From Acidimicrobiales bacterium (GTDB lineage: Bacteria; Actinomycetota; Acidimicrobiia; Acidimicrobiales; Poriferisodalaceae), in assembly GCA_020439485.1 (NCBI GenBank), contig JAGQSP010000138.1:1-5034 (forward strand): 5,034 bases of DNA, in the 5' to 3' direction. Every line of letters begins with the position of its first letter. The first letter of the stretch is position 1. The translations under genes were made by a program, and so were the position numbers. The notes beneath the pieces were generated by a model that was not told the DNA's origin, did no database searches, and saw only the letters and a program-made list of their open reading frames with translations. This document shows positions 1-5,034 of this stretch, one piece after another.

Positions 1-600
1 AACCTCATCGTCAAGGCCGACGTCCACGGTTCGCTCGAGGCCGTCACCGAGAGCCTTCGCAAGCTCGAACGTGACGAGGTCAAGTTGGCCTTCGTGTCCC
101 GAGGCGTGGGTGGCATCTCCGAAAACGATGTGCAGTTGGCGGCAGCCACCAACGCGACGATCCTGGGCTTCAACGTCCGCGCCGATCGCAAGGGACGCAG
201 CCTGGCCGACGAACTCGAGGTCGAGATTCGGCACTACGAGATCATCTACAAGCTGCTCGAAGACGTCGAGAACGCCATGCTCGGCCTGCTCGAACCCGAG
301 TACGAAGAGGTCGTCACCGGCGACGCCGAGGTTCGCGAGATTTTCAAGATCCCGCGCATCGGCCTCATCGCCGGTTGTTACGTGCTGAACGGTGTCATCA
401 CCCGCAACTCGAAGGTTCGTTTCCTTCGCGAGGGCACCATCATCTGGCGGGGCACTGTGTCGTCGCTCAAGCGCTTCAAGGAAGATGCTCGCGAGGTCTC
501 GGCCGGGTACGAATGCGGCATCGGCTTGTCCGACTTCCAGGACTTGCAGCCGGGAGACATCATCGAAACCTTCGAGGAACGCGAAATCCCTCGCACCTAG
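1..600 (+). CDS. infB: Translation initiation factor IF2, C-terminal part (5' end outside window)
   Basis: IF2 is the GTPase that brings initiator fMet-tRNA to the 30S subunit and promotes subunit joining. Only the last 199 codons are present: frame 1 is open from the first base to a TAG at 598-600, and the G domain lies upstream. Counting from the first codon, residues 1 to about 105 match domain C1/IF2 domain 3, opening with LIVKADVHGSLEAV and including SRGVGGISENDV and GFNVRADRKG. Residues from about 108 onward are the C2 domain that binds the formylmethionyl end of the tRNA. Family-typical C2 features are visible: AEVREIF, IAGCYV with Cys126, SLKRFK at 155-160, YECGIG at 170-175 and a final PGDIIETFEEREIPR. 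The next gene starts 18 bases after the stop. Nothing looks broken. Family assignment is firm. Confidence 0.97.
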   Translation, partial: NLIVKADVHGSLEAVTESLRKLERDEVKLAFVSRGVGGISENDVQLAAATNATILGFNVRADRKGRSLADELEVEIRHYEIIYKLLEDVENAMLGLLEPEYEEVVTGDAEVREIFKIPRIGLIAGCYVLNGVITRNSKVRFLREGTIIWRGTVSSLKRFKEDAREVSAGYECGIGLSDFQDLQPGDIIETFEEREIPRT

Positions 601-618
601 AGCTGGGCGTAACCAACG

Positions 619-912
619 ATGTACGTGCTGGCAATGTCCATCGACCTGAAGCTGCCCGGTTGCGCGTCGCTGAAGGAGAAGCGGGCCGCTCTGCGGCCGG
701 TCATCGACGGCATCAGACACCGTCAGCAGGTCTCCGTCGCCGAGACGGGTCATCACGATCTGTGGCAGCGGGCCGGCATCGGTGTTGCCGTGGTCAGCGT
801 CGACCAGACAGGTGCCGACGAGGCGATGGACCGCATAGAACGATTCGTCTGGTCGCGGCCAGACGTCGAGGTCATCTCGACCGAGCGGTATTGGCTCGAG
901 ATCGACCGCTGA
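619..912 (+). CDS. DUF503 family protein (YlxP-like), function unknown
   Basis: This 97-residue protein belongs to the DUF503 family, whose B. subtilis member is called YlxP and sits in the same place between infB and rbfA. The family signature is clear: an N-terminal strand ending in DLKLPGCASLKEKR (residues 9-22), then SVAETGHHDLWQRAGIGVAV (39-58), and a C-terminal strand around EVISTERYWLEIDR. The size matches the family (about 90-100 residues). No signal peptide or membrane segment is seen, so it is probably cytosolic. ATG 619 is preferred over the in-frame ATG 634 because the family's first beta strand begins before residue 6. The Shine-Dalgarno is poor (GGGCG at 605-609), so translation may depend on coupling to infB, 18 bases upstream. 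Its conserved position suggests a role in ribosome biogenesis or initiation, but that is inference; the biochemical role is not known to me. Confidence 0.92.
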   Translation: MYVLAMSIDLKLPGCASLKEKRAALRPVIDGIRHRQQVSVAETGHHDLWQRAGIGVAVVSVDQTGADEAMDRIERFVWSRPDVEVISTERYWLEIDR

Positions 913-914
913 TT

Positions 915-920
915 GGAGGA
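915..920 (+). promoter_or_regulatory. Shine-Dalgarno site fixing the GTG start of rbfA
   Basis: GGAGGA lies five bases ahead of GTG 926 and directly after the DUF503 stop (910-912). It is the strongest ribosome-binding site in the window and supports the GTG as the real rbfA start. Confidence 0.8.
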
Positions 921-925
921 TCACC

Positions 926-1288
926 GTGCCAGCCCGAGGACATAAGAGAGAGTTCCCCCGCTCGGCGCGTGTGGGCGAGCTGCTTCGCGAGATCATCGCG
1001 TCGGAAGCCGAGCTGATCGACGACGATCGGCTACTGGGCGTAGCCATAACCTCTGTCGACGTCGACAACGAGCTCGAGAAGGCCGTTGTGTACTTCGATT
1101 CCGACGACGCCGACTCTGCAGATGCGGCCCTGCACGAACACTCGGGTCGGTTGCGGCGCGCGGTCAGCAGCCAGGCGCGTATCCGGCGCACGCCTCGTCT
1201 CGAGTTCGAGTTGGACCGCTCGATAAGCACGGGCAACCGCATCGAGGAGATACTGGGCAACCTCGATATCCCACCCGCCGAGGACTGA
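926..1288 (+). CDS. rbfA: 30S ribosome-binding factor A
   Basis: RbfA is a small KH-fold protein that binds immature 30S subunits and helps 16S rRNA 5'-end maturation, particularly under cold conditions in well-studied species. The 120-residue product has the normal family length and layout. There is a basic N-terminus leading into RVGELLREII (residues 15-24), then DDRLLGVAITSVDVDNELEKAVVYF in the 33-57 region, which is the beta strand and helix core. SGRLRR (73-78) and RIRRTPRLEFELD (85-97) follow, and the protein ends with a helix NRIEEILGNL. The start is GTG, chosen because a GGAGGA site stands five bases upstream and the R-x-x-x-x-LL helix begins shortly after. The gene begins 13 bases after DUF503 and ends one base before truB. 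No nrnA-type DHH phosphoesterase gene lies between rbfA and truB, unlike in some actinobacteria. Confidence 0.95.
   Translation: MPARGHKREFPRSARVGELLREIIASEAELIDDDRLLGVAITSVDVDNELEKAVVYFDSDDADSADAALHEHSGRLRRAVSSQARIRRTPRLEFELDRSISTGNRIEEILGNLDIPPAED
1280..1284 (+). promoter_or_regulatory. Shine-Dalgarno site for truB inside the end of rbfA
   Basis: GAGGA overlaps the last codons of rbfA and stands five bases before the GTG at 1290. An out-of-frame ATG at 1288-1290 is only three bases away and opens just a 14-codon frame ending in TAG at 1330-1332. The spacing therefore favours GTG 1290, which gives the TruB frame. Confidence 0.7.
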
Positions 1289-1289
1289 T

Positions 1290-2165
1290 GTGGCGCGGCG
1301 CAAGCCCAGCAAGGTTCACGGCGTCGTCGTAGTCGACAAGCCTGCAGGGGTGACAAGCCACGACGTCGTCGGCATGGCTCGCAAGGAGTTGGGCGAGCGA
1401 CGTGTAGGCCACAGCGGCACACTCGATCCTGATGCCACGGGCGTCTTGTTGTTGGGGGTTGGCAGGGCGACGCGGCTGATGCGTTTCATGACGATGCTCG
1501 AGAAGACCTACACCACCGAAATCGTCTTCGGAACAACAACCGACACCCTCGACGATTCGGGCGAGGTGATCGCTCACCACGACACATCGCGGATCGCCCC
1601 CGAAGCCGTGGCCCAAGCCGCCGCCGGCCTGACCGGCAGCATCATGCAGGTACCGCCGATGGTGTCGGCGGTGAAGGTTGGCGGAAGACGCCTGCACGAG
1701 CTTGCCCGCGAGGGAATCGAAGTCGAGCGCCAGGCGCGGCCGGTCGAGGTGTACTCGTTCTCGACCGAGCCAACCGACGATCCACTGGTCTATAGGGCCA
1801 CCGTCAGGTGCGGGTCGGGTACCTACGTGCGCGTGCTTGCCGCCGACCTGGGACAGGCGCTGGGCAGCGGCGCCCACCTGCGCAACCTCAGGCGAACCCG
1901 AATCGGGTCTTTCGATCAGGCGCAGGCGTCGGCGCCGGGCCAACTCGAGCTGTTGGCGGTCGAAGCAGCAGTAAGAGACCACGCTCGCATCGAGGTCGAT
2001 GCCGACGAAGCCCAGCGCATCGTGCACGGCGCCCATTTGTCATCGCCCCCGATTGGTGACGGACCCTGGGGGGTGTTCAGCCCCGATGGCGCCTTGCTGG
2101 CGGTGCACGAGCGTGACGATGCCGGACGTGTCAAACCGGGTGTCGTTCTGGCCCAGTCCAACTGA
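1290..2165 (+). CDS. truB: tRNA pseudouridine(55) synthase TruB
   Basis: TruB converts U55 in the T-loop of most elongator tRNAs to pseudouridine and also acts as a tRNA folding chaperone. The 291-residue protein is full length. It opens with GVVVVDKPAGVTSHDVV (residues 11-27), the usual first motif. The catalytic motif GHSGTLDPDATG at 40-51 contains the nucleophile Asp46. EKTY at 71-74 carries the conserved active-site Tyr74. VPPMVSAVKVGGRRLHELAREG follows, and RCGSGTYVR at 173-181 contributes the conserved Arg181. The last 60 or so residues, ending in DAGRVKPGVVL, fit the C-terminal PUA-like domain of actinobacterial TruB. The start is GTG, one base after the rbfA stop, with its Shine-Dalgarno inside rbfA, so translation is probably coupled. 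The stop TGA is at 2163-2165. All key residues expected for activity are present. Confidence 0.97.
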   Translation: MARRKPSKVHGVVVVDKPAGVTSHDVVGMARKELGERRVGHSGTLDPDATGVLLLGVGRATRLMRFMTMLEKTYTTEIVFGTTTDTLDDSGEVIAHHDTSRIAPEAVAQAAAGLTGSIMQVPPMVSAVKVGGRRLHELAREGIEVERQARPVEVYSFSTEPTDDPLVYRATVRCGSGTYVRVLAADLGQALGSGAHLRNLRRTRIGSFDQAQASAPGQLELLAVEAAVRDHARIEVDADEAQRIVHGAHLSSPPIGDGPWGVFSPDGALLAVHERDDAGRVKPGVVLAQSN

Positions 2166-2183
2166 CCGGTAGGTTGTTCGCCC

Positions 2184-3125
2184 GTGGAAGTCATTCGAGA
2201 CATCGACTGGTGCCCCAAGCCCGAGAAGGGCTGTGTGGTGACCATCGGTCAATACGACGGGGTACACCGAGGCCATCGTGCGGTCGTGTCGGAGATGCAC
2301 CGCATTGCCGCAGAGCTCAACGCTCGCACCGCAGTGGTGACCTTCGACGTGCATCCGGCAACGGTGGTTCGCCCCGAATCGGCGCCGCTTCAGCTCAGCG
2401 ACCTCGAACAAAAGCTCGAGCTGTTGGCCGAGACCGGCGTCGACTACGTGCTGGTGATCACTTTCGACCAGCGGCAGGCCTCGATGGAGGCGGCCGACTT
2501 CGTAGATCAGGTCCTGATCGAGTGCCTGAACGCCAAAGCGGTGGTGGTGGGCGAGGACTTCCACTTTGGCAAAGGACGTGGAGGCAACGTCTCGACACTG
2601 ACCAAGATGGGTGCCGACCTGGGGTTCGAGGTCATGGGCCTGCCCCTGGTCAAGCAGGCGACATCGGAGGGTGAGACGATCTCGTCCACGGCCATCCGTG
2701 CCGCCCTCAGCGCCGGAGACGTGGCCAAGGCTCAGCGCCTGCTGGGCCGGCCCTATGAGGTCCGCGGAACCGTCAGCCCGGGCGATCGTCGTGGCCGCAC
2801 CATCGGTTTCCCAACGGCCAATGTGCCAACCGATGCTCGCACCCAGCTGCCCGCCGAGGGCGTCTACGCCGCCATCTACGAGCGCCCCGACGGGTCCAAA
2901 CACAAGGCGGCGGTGAACATCGGCCGGCGGCCAACGTTCTATGAGTTTGTCGACAGGCCCTTGATCGAGGCCCACCTGATCGGGTTCAGGGGCGATCTGT
3001 ACGACGAGGAGGCCAAGGTCAGGTTCGTCCAGCGGCTGCGGGGCGAGAAGCGCTTCGACGGCATCGACGAGCTGAAGGCACAACTGGAGCTCGACATTGC
3101 TGCCGCATCGGAGGCTCTGCGGTAG
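2184..3125 (+). CDS. ribF: Bifunctional riboflavin kinase / FMN adenylyltransferase (FAD synthetase)
   Basis: RibF phosphorylates riboflavin to FMN and then adenylylates FMN to FAD. The 313-residue product has both domains. The N-terminal nucleotidyltransferase domain (about 1-180) shows TIGQYDGVHRGH at 20-31, with the HxGH nucleotide-binding motif (His28, His31), then VVGEDFHFGKGR and ISSTAIR at 166-172. The C-terminal flavokinase domain (about 185-313) shows GRTIGFPTAN at 204-213, NIGRRPTF at 245-252 and the likely catalytic Glu262 in LIEAHL. The family-typical end of domain (VRFVQRLRGEKRFDGIDELKAQ) is intact. GTG 2184 is chosen because about 17 residues before TIG is usual in actinobacterial RibF; the ribosome-binding site is weak (TAGG near 2170-2173). 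It lies 18 bases after truB. No FMN riboswitch is seen, as expected for an internal operon position. Stop TAG 3123-3125. Confidence 0.96.
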   Translation: MEVIRDIDWCPKPEKGCVVTIGQYDGVHRGHRAVVSEMHRIAAELNARTAVVTFDVHPATVVRPESAPLQLSDLEQKLELLAETGVDYVLVITFDQRQASMEAADFVDQVLIECLNAKAVVVGEDFHFGKGRGGNVSTLTKMGADLGFEVMGLPLVKQATSEGETISSTAIRAALSAGDVAKAQRLLGRPYEVRGTVSPGDRRGRTIGFPTANVPTDARTQLPAEGVYAAIYERPDGSKHKAAVNIGRRPTFYEFVDRPLIEAHLIGFRGDLYDEEAKVRFVQRLRGEKRFDGIDELKAQLELDIAAASEALR

Positions 3126-3142
3126 CGGAGTCTCGCCCAGGC

Positions 3143-3151
3143 TGCTAGAGT
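3143..3151 (+). promoter_or_regulatory. Predicted extended -10 promoter for rpsO
   Basis: TGCTAGAGT matches an extended -10 element (TGn followed by TAnnnT) and lies in the 137-base gap after ribF. It would place the transcription start near 3156-3158 and give rpsO a leader of about 105 bases. No good -35 hexamer is found 16-18 bases upstream, where the sequence overlaps the ribF stop. This is a single-motif prediction and readthrough from ribF is also likely, since no terminator is seen after ribF. Confidence 0.45.
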
Positions 3152-3173
3152 GTCCAGGTTGCGTGTGTGAGAG

Positions 3174-3253
3174 CCCGGATGGCGTCACGCACATTCACAA
3201 GTCCCAACGTCGCCGGGACGGCGGCCGACGGCCGTTCTCGCCAGAAGGTTTTT
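3174..3253 (+). promoter_or_regulatory. Possible structured 5' leader of rpsO (candidate S15 autoregulatory RNA)
   Basis: Several pairings can be drawn by eye. CCCGG at 3174-3178 can pair with CCGGG at 3213-3217. A GC hairpin 3222-3226/3230-3234 has a GAC loop and can be extended by two G-U pairs (3220-3221 with 3235-3236). A second hairpin pairs 3232-3238 with 3243-3248, with a bulged G3234 and CGCC loop; it would cover the AGAAGG ribosome-binding site and is followed directly by five T's (3249-3253). The two hairpins share 3232-3236, so they exclude each other. rpsO leaders in several bacterial groups are bound by S15 itself, which motivates the call. No folding energy or conservation test was possible. 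Confidence 0.3.
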
Positions 3254-3262
3254 CGAATACAC

Positions 3263-3520
3263 ATGCCCAACAAGACTGCGACCATCTCCGAGCATCGCCT
3301 CCACGAGTCCGACACCGGGTCCCCCGAGGTCCAGGTAGCGATCCTCACCGAGCGCATCAACCACCTCACCGAGCACTTCAAGGTCCACAAGAAGGACCAC
3401 CACGGCCGTCGCGGCCTGCTGATGCTGGTGGGCCGTCGTCGCCGTCTCCTCGACTACCTGAGGGACAACGACGTCGAGCGCTACAGGGCGCTGATCGCCA
3501 AGCTCGGCCTTCGTCGCTGA
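3263..3520 (+). CDS. rpsO: Small ribosomal subunit protein uS15
   Basis: S15 is a primary 16S rRNA-binding protein that organises the central domain of the 30S subunit and contacts the 50S in bridge B4. The 85-residue product carries the defining features: [13 protein letters not shown] (residues 14-26), [22 protein letters not shown] (32-53), [14 protein letters not shown] (57-70) and the C-terminal IAKLGLRR. It is about four residues shorter at the N-terminus than the usual 88-89. ATG 3263 fits the family, but its best Shine-Dalgarno (AGAAGG, 3243-3248) is 14 bases away, which is long. The frame stays open upstream to ATG 3179 and GTG 3167, which would add 28-32 residues with no recognised family match; I consider these unlikely starts. 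The gene follows ribF by 137 bases, is probably transcribed from its own promoter as well, and is closed by a hairpin terminator. Confidence 0.96.
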   Translation: MPNKTATISEHRLHESDTGSPEVQVAILTERINHLTEHFKVHKKDHHGRRGLLMLVGRRRRLLDYLRDNDVERYRALIAKLGLRR

Positions 3521-3531
3521 CCACTTCTTCC

Positions 3532-3560
3532 AACGAGCGGCCCCAGTGGCCGCTCGTTTC
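3532..3560 (+). terminator. Intrinsic terminator or attenuator between rpsO and pnp
   Basis: AACGAGCGGCC at 3532-3542 pairs perfectly with GGCCGCTCGTT at 3548-3558 around a five-base loop (3543-3547), an 11-bp stem starting 11 bases after the rpsO stop. The T run is short (TTT at 3557-3559, then CCGTTCT), so termination may be partial, allowing some readthrough into pnp. E. coli has an analogous partial terminator at this rpsO/pnp junction. Confidence 0.75.
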
Positions 3561-3577
3561 CGTTCTGCACAACCGTC

Positions 3578-3657
3578 CGCGCACTGCTGCGCGTTCTGTG
3601 GTTCTGTGGAACCCAACACGAGTCTGATGACAACAAATGGACGGGAAGGTCCCGTCC
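3578..3657 (+). promoter_or_regulatory. Hairpin-rich 5' leader of pnp
   Basis: Three simple hairpins follow one another before pnp: CGCGCA 3578-3583 with TGCGCG 3588-3593 (four-base loop), GGTTC 3600-3604 with GAACC 3609-3613 (four-base loop), and GGACGGG 3639-3645 with CCCGTCC 3651-3657 (five-base loop). The last ends seven bases before the pnp ribosome-binding site. In E. coli the pnp leader forms stems cut by RNase III and used in PNPase autocontrol; a similar role here is inference. No convincing -10/-35 pair was seen, so a separate pnp promoter is unproven. Confidence 0.4.
3594..3609 (+). repeat. Tandem 8-base direct repeat in the pnp leader
   Basis: TTCTGTGG occurs twice back to back (3594-3601 and 3602-3609). 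The heptamer CGTTCTG also occurs at 3561-3567 and again at 3592-3598, overlapping the first unit. The second unit forms most of one arm and the loop of the 3600-3613 hairpin. It may be chance slippage or a protein-binding site. Confidence 0.6.
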
Positions 3658-3663
3658 TCGATT

Positions 3664-3667
3664 GGAG
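3664..3667 (+). promoter_or_regulatory. Shine-Dalgarno site deciding the pnp start
   Basis: GGAG stands two bases before ATG 3670 and five bases before ATG 3673. The spacing matches that of rbfA and truB only for ATG 3673, which is why that start is preferred. A third in-frame ATG at 3637 has no comparable site. Confidence 0.6.
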
Positions 3668-3672
3668 AAATG

Positions 3673-5034
3673 ATGGCTGAAGCCATTTCCGTGTCGGGCC
3701 AGATCTCTGGCACCGACAAGACCCTCACGTTCGAAACCGGCAAGTTGGCCGGGTTGGCGAACGGAGCAGTCACCGCCCGCATGGGCGACACCCAAATCCT
3801 GGTAACCGCCACCGCGTCTTCCAAGCCGCGCGACGGTGCCGACTTCTTCCCCCTCACCGTCGACATCGAGGAGCGTATGTACGCCGCGGGCCGTATTCCC
3901 GGCTCGTTCTTCCGTCGCGAAGGCCGTGCGTCTGAGGACGCGATCTTGGCGTGTCGCCTGATCGACCGCCCCCTGCGCCCCAACTTCAAAGAGGGCTACC
4001 GCCACGACACCCACATCGTGGGCACCATCTTGGGTGTCGACAGCCAGAACCCTTACGACGTCATCGCCCTGAACGGCGCCTCGGCGGCGCTGTGGGTATC
4101 TGACATCCCCTTCGAGTCGCCCGTGGCGGCCGTTCGAATCGCCTGGTCCACCGAAGGCACCTGGATTCCGTTCCCCACCTACGAAGAGGGCGAAGCCTCG
4201 ACCTTCGAAATGGTGGTGGCCGGTCGTCAGCTCGACAGCGGCGACATCGCCGTGATGATGGTCGAGGCCGGTGGCACCGAGAAGTCGTTCCAGTACTACG
4301 CCGATGGTGCCCCAAAGGTCACCGAAGAGGTCCTGGCCAGCGGTCTCGAGGCCTGCAAGCAGTGGATCGACGACGTCATCGAGCTGCAGAAGTCGCTGCG
4401 CCTGGCCGTTGGCGCCAAGCCCGAGATGGATTGGGTCCGTTCGGCCGACTATTCAGACGAGATCATCGCCGCCGTTCGCGAGGTCGGCACGGAGCGCCTC
4501 ACCGAAGCCCTCAGCATCGCCGACAAGGCACAGCGTGAGGCTCGCGAGTCCGAGCTTCGTGGCGAGATCGCCGCCGAGCTGGTCGAGCGCTTCGCCGATG
4601 TCCCAGACGCCGCCAAGCAGGTTGGCAACGCCATCCGGTCGGCATCCAAGGAGATCGTGCGCAGGCGCATCGTCGAAGACGGGTTCCGCATCGACGGTCG
4701 TGCCACCAACGAGGTGCGGCCGTTGTCGGCCGAGGTCGGGCTGCTGCCCACCGCACACGGTTCGGGCCTGTTCCAGCGTGGCGAAACCCAGGTCATCAAC
4801 GTGTGCACCCTGGGCATGAGCCGCATGGAGCAGCTGATCGACACGCTCAACCCGTCCGATCGCAAGCGCTACATGCACCACTACAACTTCCCGCCGTTCT
4901 CGACGGGTGAGGCCGGCTTCATGCGTGGCCCCAAGCGCCGCGAGATCGGCCACGGCGCCCTCGCCGCGCGCGCCCTTCTGCCCGTGATTTCTTCGAAGGC
5001 AGAGTTCCCCTACGCGCTGCGCCTCGTGTCCGAC
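3673..5034 (+). CDS. pnp: Polynucleotide phosphorylase, N-terminal two thirds (3' end outside window)
   Basis: PNPase is a trimeric 3'-to-5' exoribonuclease that degrades RNA by phosphorolysis and can also add tails. Frame 1 stays open from the start to the last base, giving 454 codons. The first RNase PH-like domain (about residues 7-145) includes TFETGKLA, ERMYAAGRIPGSFFRREGR with FFRREGR at 79-85, and LIDRPLRP. A helical linker domain follows (about 220-325). The second RNase PH-like domain begins near GFRIDGR at 337-343 and shows SAEVGLLPTAHGSGLFQRGE, then YMHHYNFPPFSTGE with FSTGE at 409-413, and RGPKRREIGHGAL at 418-430. The window ends at LRLVSD, just before the expected phosphate-binding serines, catalytic aspartates, and KH and S1 domains, so those cannot be checked. 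ATG 3673 is chosen over adjacent ATG 3670 on Shine-Dalgarno spacing; ATG 3637 is also in frame. It follows rpsO after a terminator-like hairpin and a structured leader. Confidence 0.96.
   Translation, partial: MAEAISVSGQISGTDKTLTFETGKLAGLANGAVTARMGDTQILVTATASSKPRDGADFFPLTVDIEERMYAAGRIPGSFFRREGRASEDAILACRLIDRPLRPNFKEGYRHDTHIVGTILGVDSQNPYDVIALNGASAALWVSDIPFESPVAAVRIAWSTEGTWIPFPTYEEGEASTFEMVVAGRQLDSGDIAVMMVEAGGTEKSFQYYADGAPKVTEEVLASGLEACKQWIDDVIELQKSLRLAVGAKPEMDWVRSADYSDEIIAAVREVGTERLTEALSIADKAQREARESELRGEIAAELVERFADVPDAAKQVGNAIRSASKEIVRRRIVEDGFRIDGRATNEVRPLSAEVGLLPTAHGSGLFQRGETQVINVCTLGMSRMEQLIDTLNPSDRKRYMHHYNFPPFSTGEAGFMRGPKRREIGHGALAARALLPVISSKAEFPYALRLVSD

Noticed and set aside
375..1016. 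Plus-strand open frame of 213 codons spanning infB, DUF503 and rbfA
   Set aside because: Its translation is low-complexity and rich in Arg and His, typical of an out-of-frame reading; three well-identified genes occupy the same bases.
1286..1292. Missing nrnA-type phosphoesterase gene between rbfA and truB
   Set aside because: Gene order here varies among actinobacteria, and direct rbfA-truB adjacency is known in other members, so absence is not evidence of deletion.
1164..2036. Minus-strand open frame of 290 codons opposite truB and the end of rbfA
   Set aside because: Shadow of truB codon bias; no family resemblance and no ribosome-binding context that would outweigh the clear plus-strand genes.
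2241..2276. Tyr in place of Phe in the RibF motif TIGQYDGVHRGH
   Set aside because: Phe/Tyr at this position both occur in actinobacterial RibF as I recall them, and the HxGH residues are intact, so it is not a sign of lost activity.
3126..3142. Possible terminator after ribF
   Set aside because: No stem of useful length with a following T-run is present here, so ribF transcripts probably read through to rpsO.
2040..3194. Long minus-strand open frame of 384 codons opposite ribF
   Set aside because: It lies antisense to an intact, motif-complete ribF; its translation shows no recognisable domain, and long antisense frames are common in GC-rich DNA with biased third positions.
1..5034. Search for mobile elements, CRISPR repeats, tRNA genes or a novel accessory system
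   Set aside because: All seven genes are conserved housekeeping families in a familiar order; no transposase, integrase, regularly spaced repeats, tRNA-like cloverleaf or compositional break was seen.

Overview
This window is a stretch of a bacterial chromosome holding a dense, entirely forward-strand cluster for translation and RNA metabolism. GC content is high, GTG starts are frequent and G/C is preferred at third codon positions. The gene order infB – DUF503 – rbfA – truB – ribF – rpsO – pnp and the protein sequences fit an actinobacterium (Actinomycetota). The short S15 N-terminus and overall flavour suggest a lineage such as Acidimicrobiia, but that class-level guess is weak and rests on recall rather than a search.

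Bases 1-600 carry the C-terminal part of translation initiation factor IF2, cut by the window edge. Four more genes follow with gaps of only 18, 13, 1 and 18 bases: a DUF503/YlxP-like protein (619-912), ribosome-binding factor A (926-1288), tRNA pseudouridine-55 synthase TruB (1290-2165) and bifunctional riboflavin kinase/FAD synthetase RibF (2184-3125). They read as one operon continuing from the nusA-infB side. rbfA, truB and ribF all start with GTG.

A 137-base gap (3126-3262) follows ribF. It holds a plausible extended -10 promoter and a foldable leader ahead of rpsO (ribosomal protein S15, 3263-3520). A strong GC-rich hairpin just after rpsO looks like an intrinsic terminator or attenuator. 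A leader with further hairpins and a tandem 8-base repeat then precedes pnp (polynucleotide phosphorylase), which starts at about 3673 and runs off the window end just before its second-domain phosphate-binding and catalytic motifs.

The genes act together on initiation (IF2), small-subunit assembly and composition (RbfA, S15), tRNA modification (TruB) and RNA turnover (PNPase), with RibF supplying FMN and FAD. No mobile element, CRISPR array, tRNA, rRNA or foreign-looking island is visible. I found no new biological system. The parts most worth a second look are the two intergenic leaders (rpsO and pnp), which may be autoregulatory RNA elements, and the still uncharacterised DUF503 gene.
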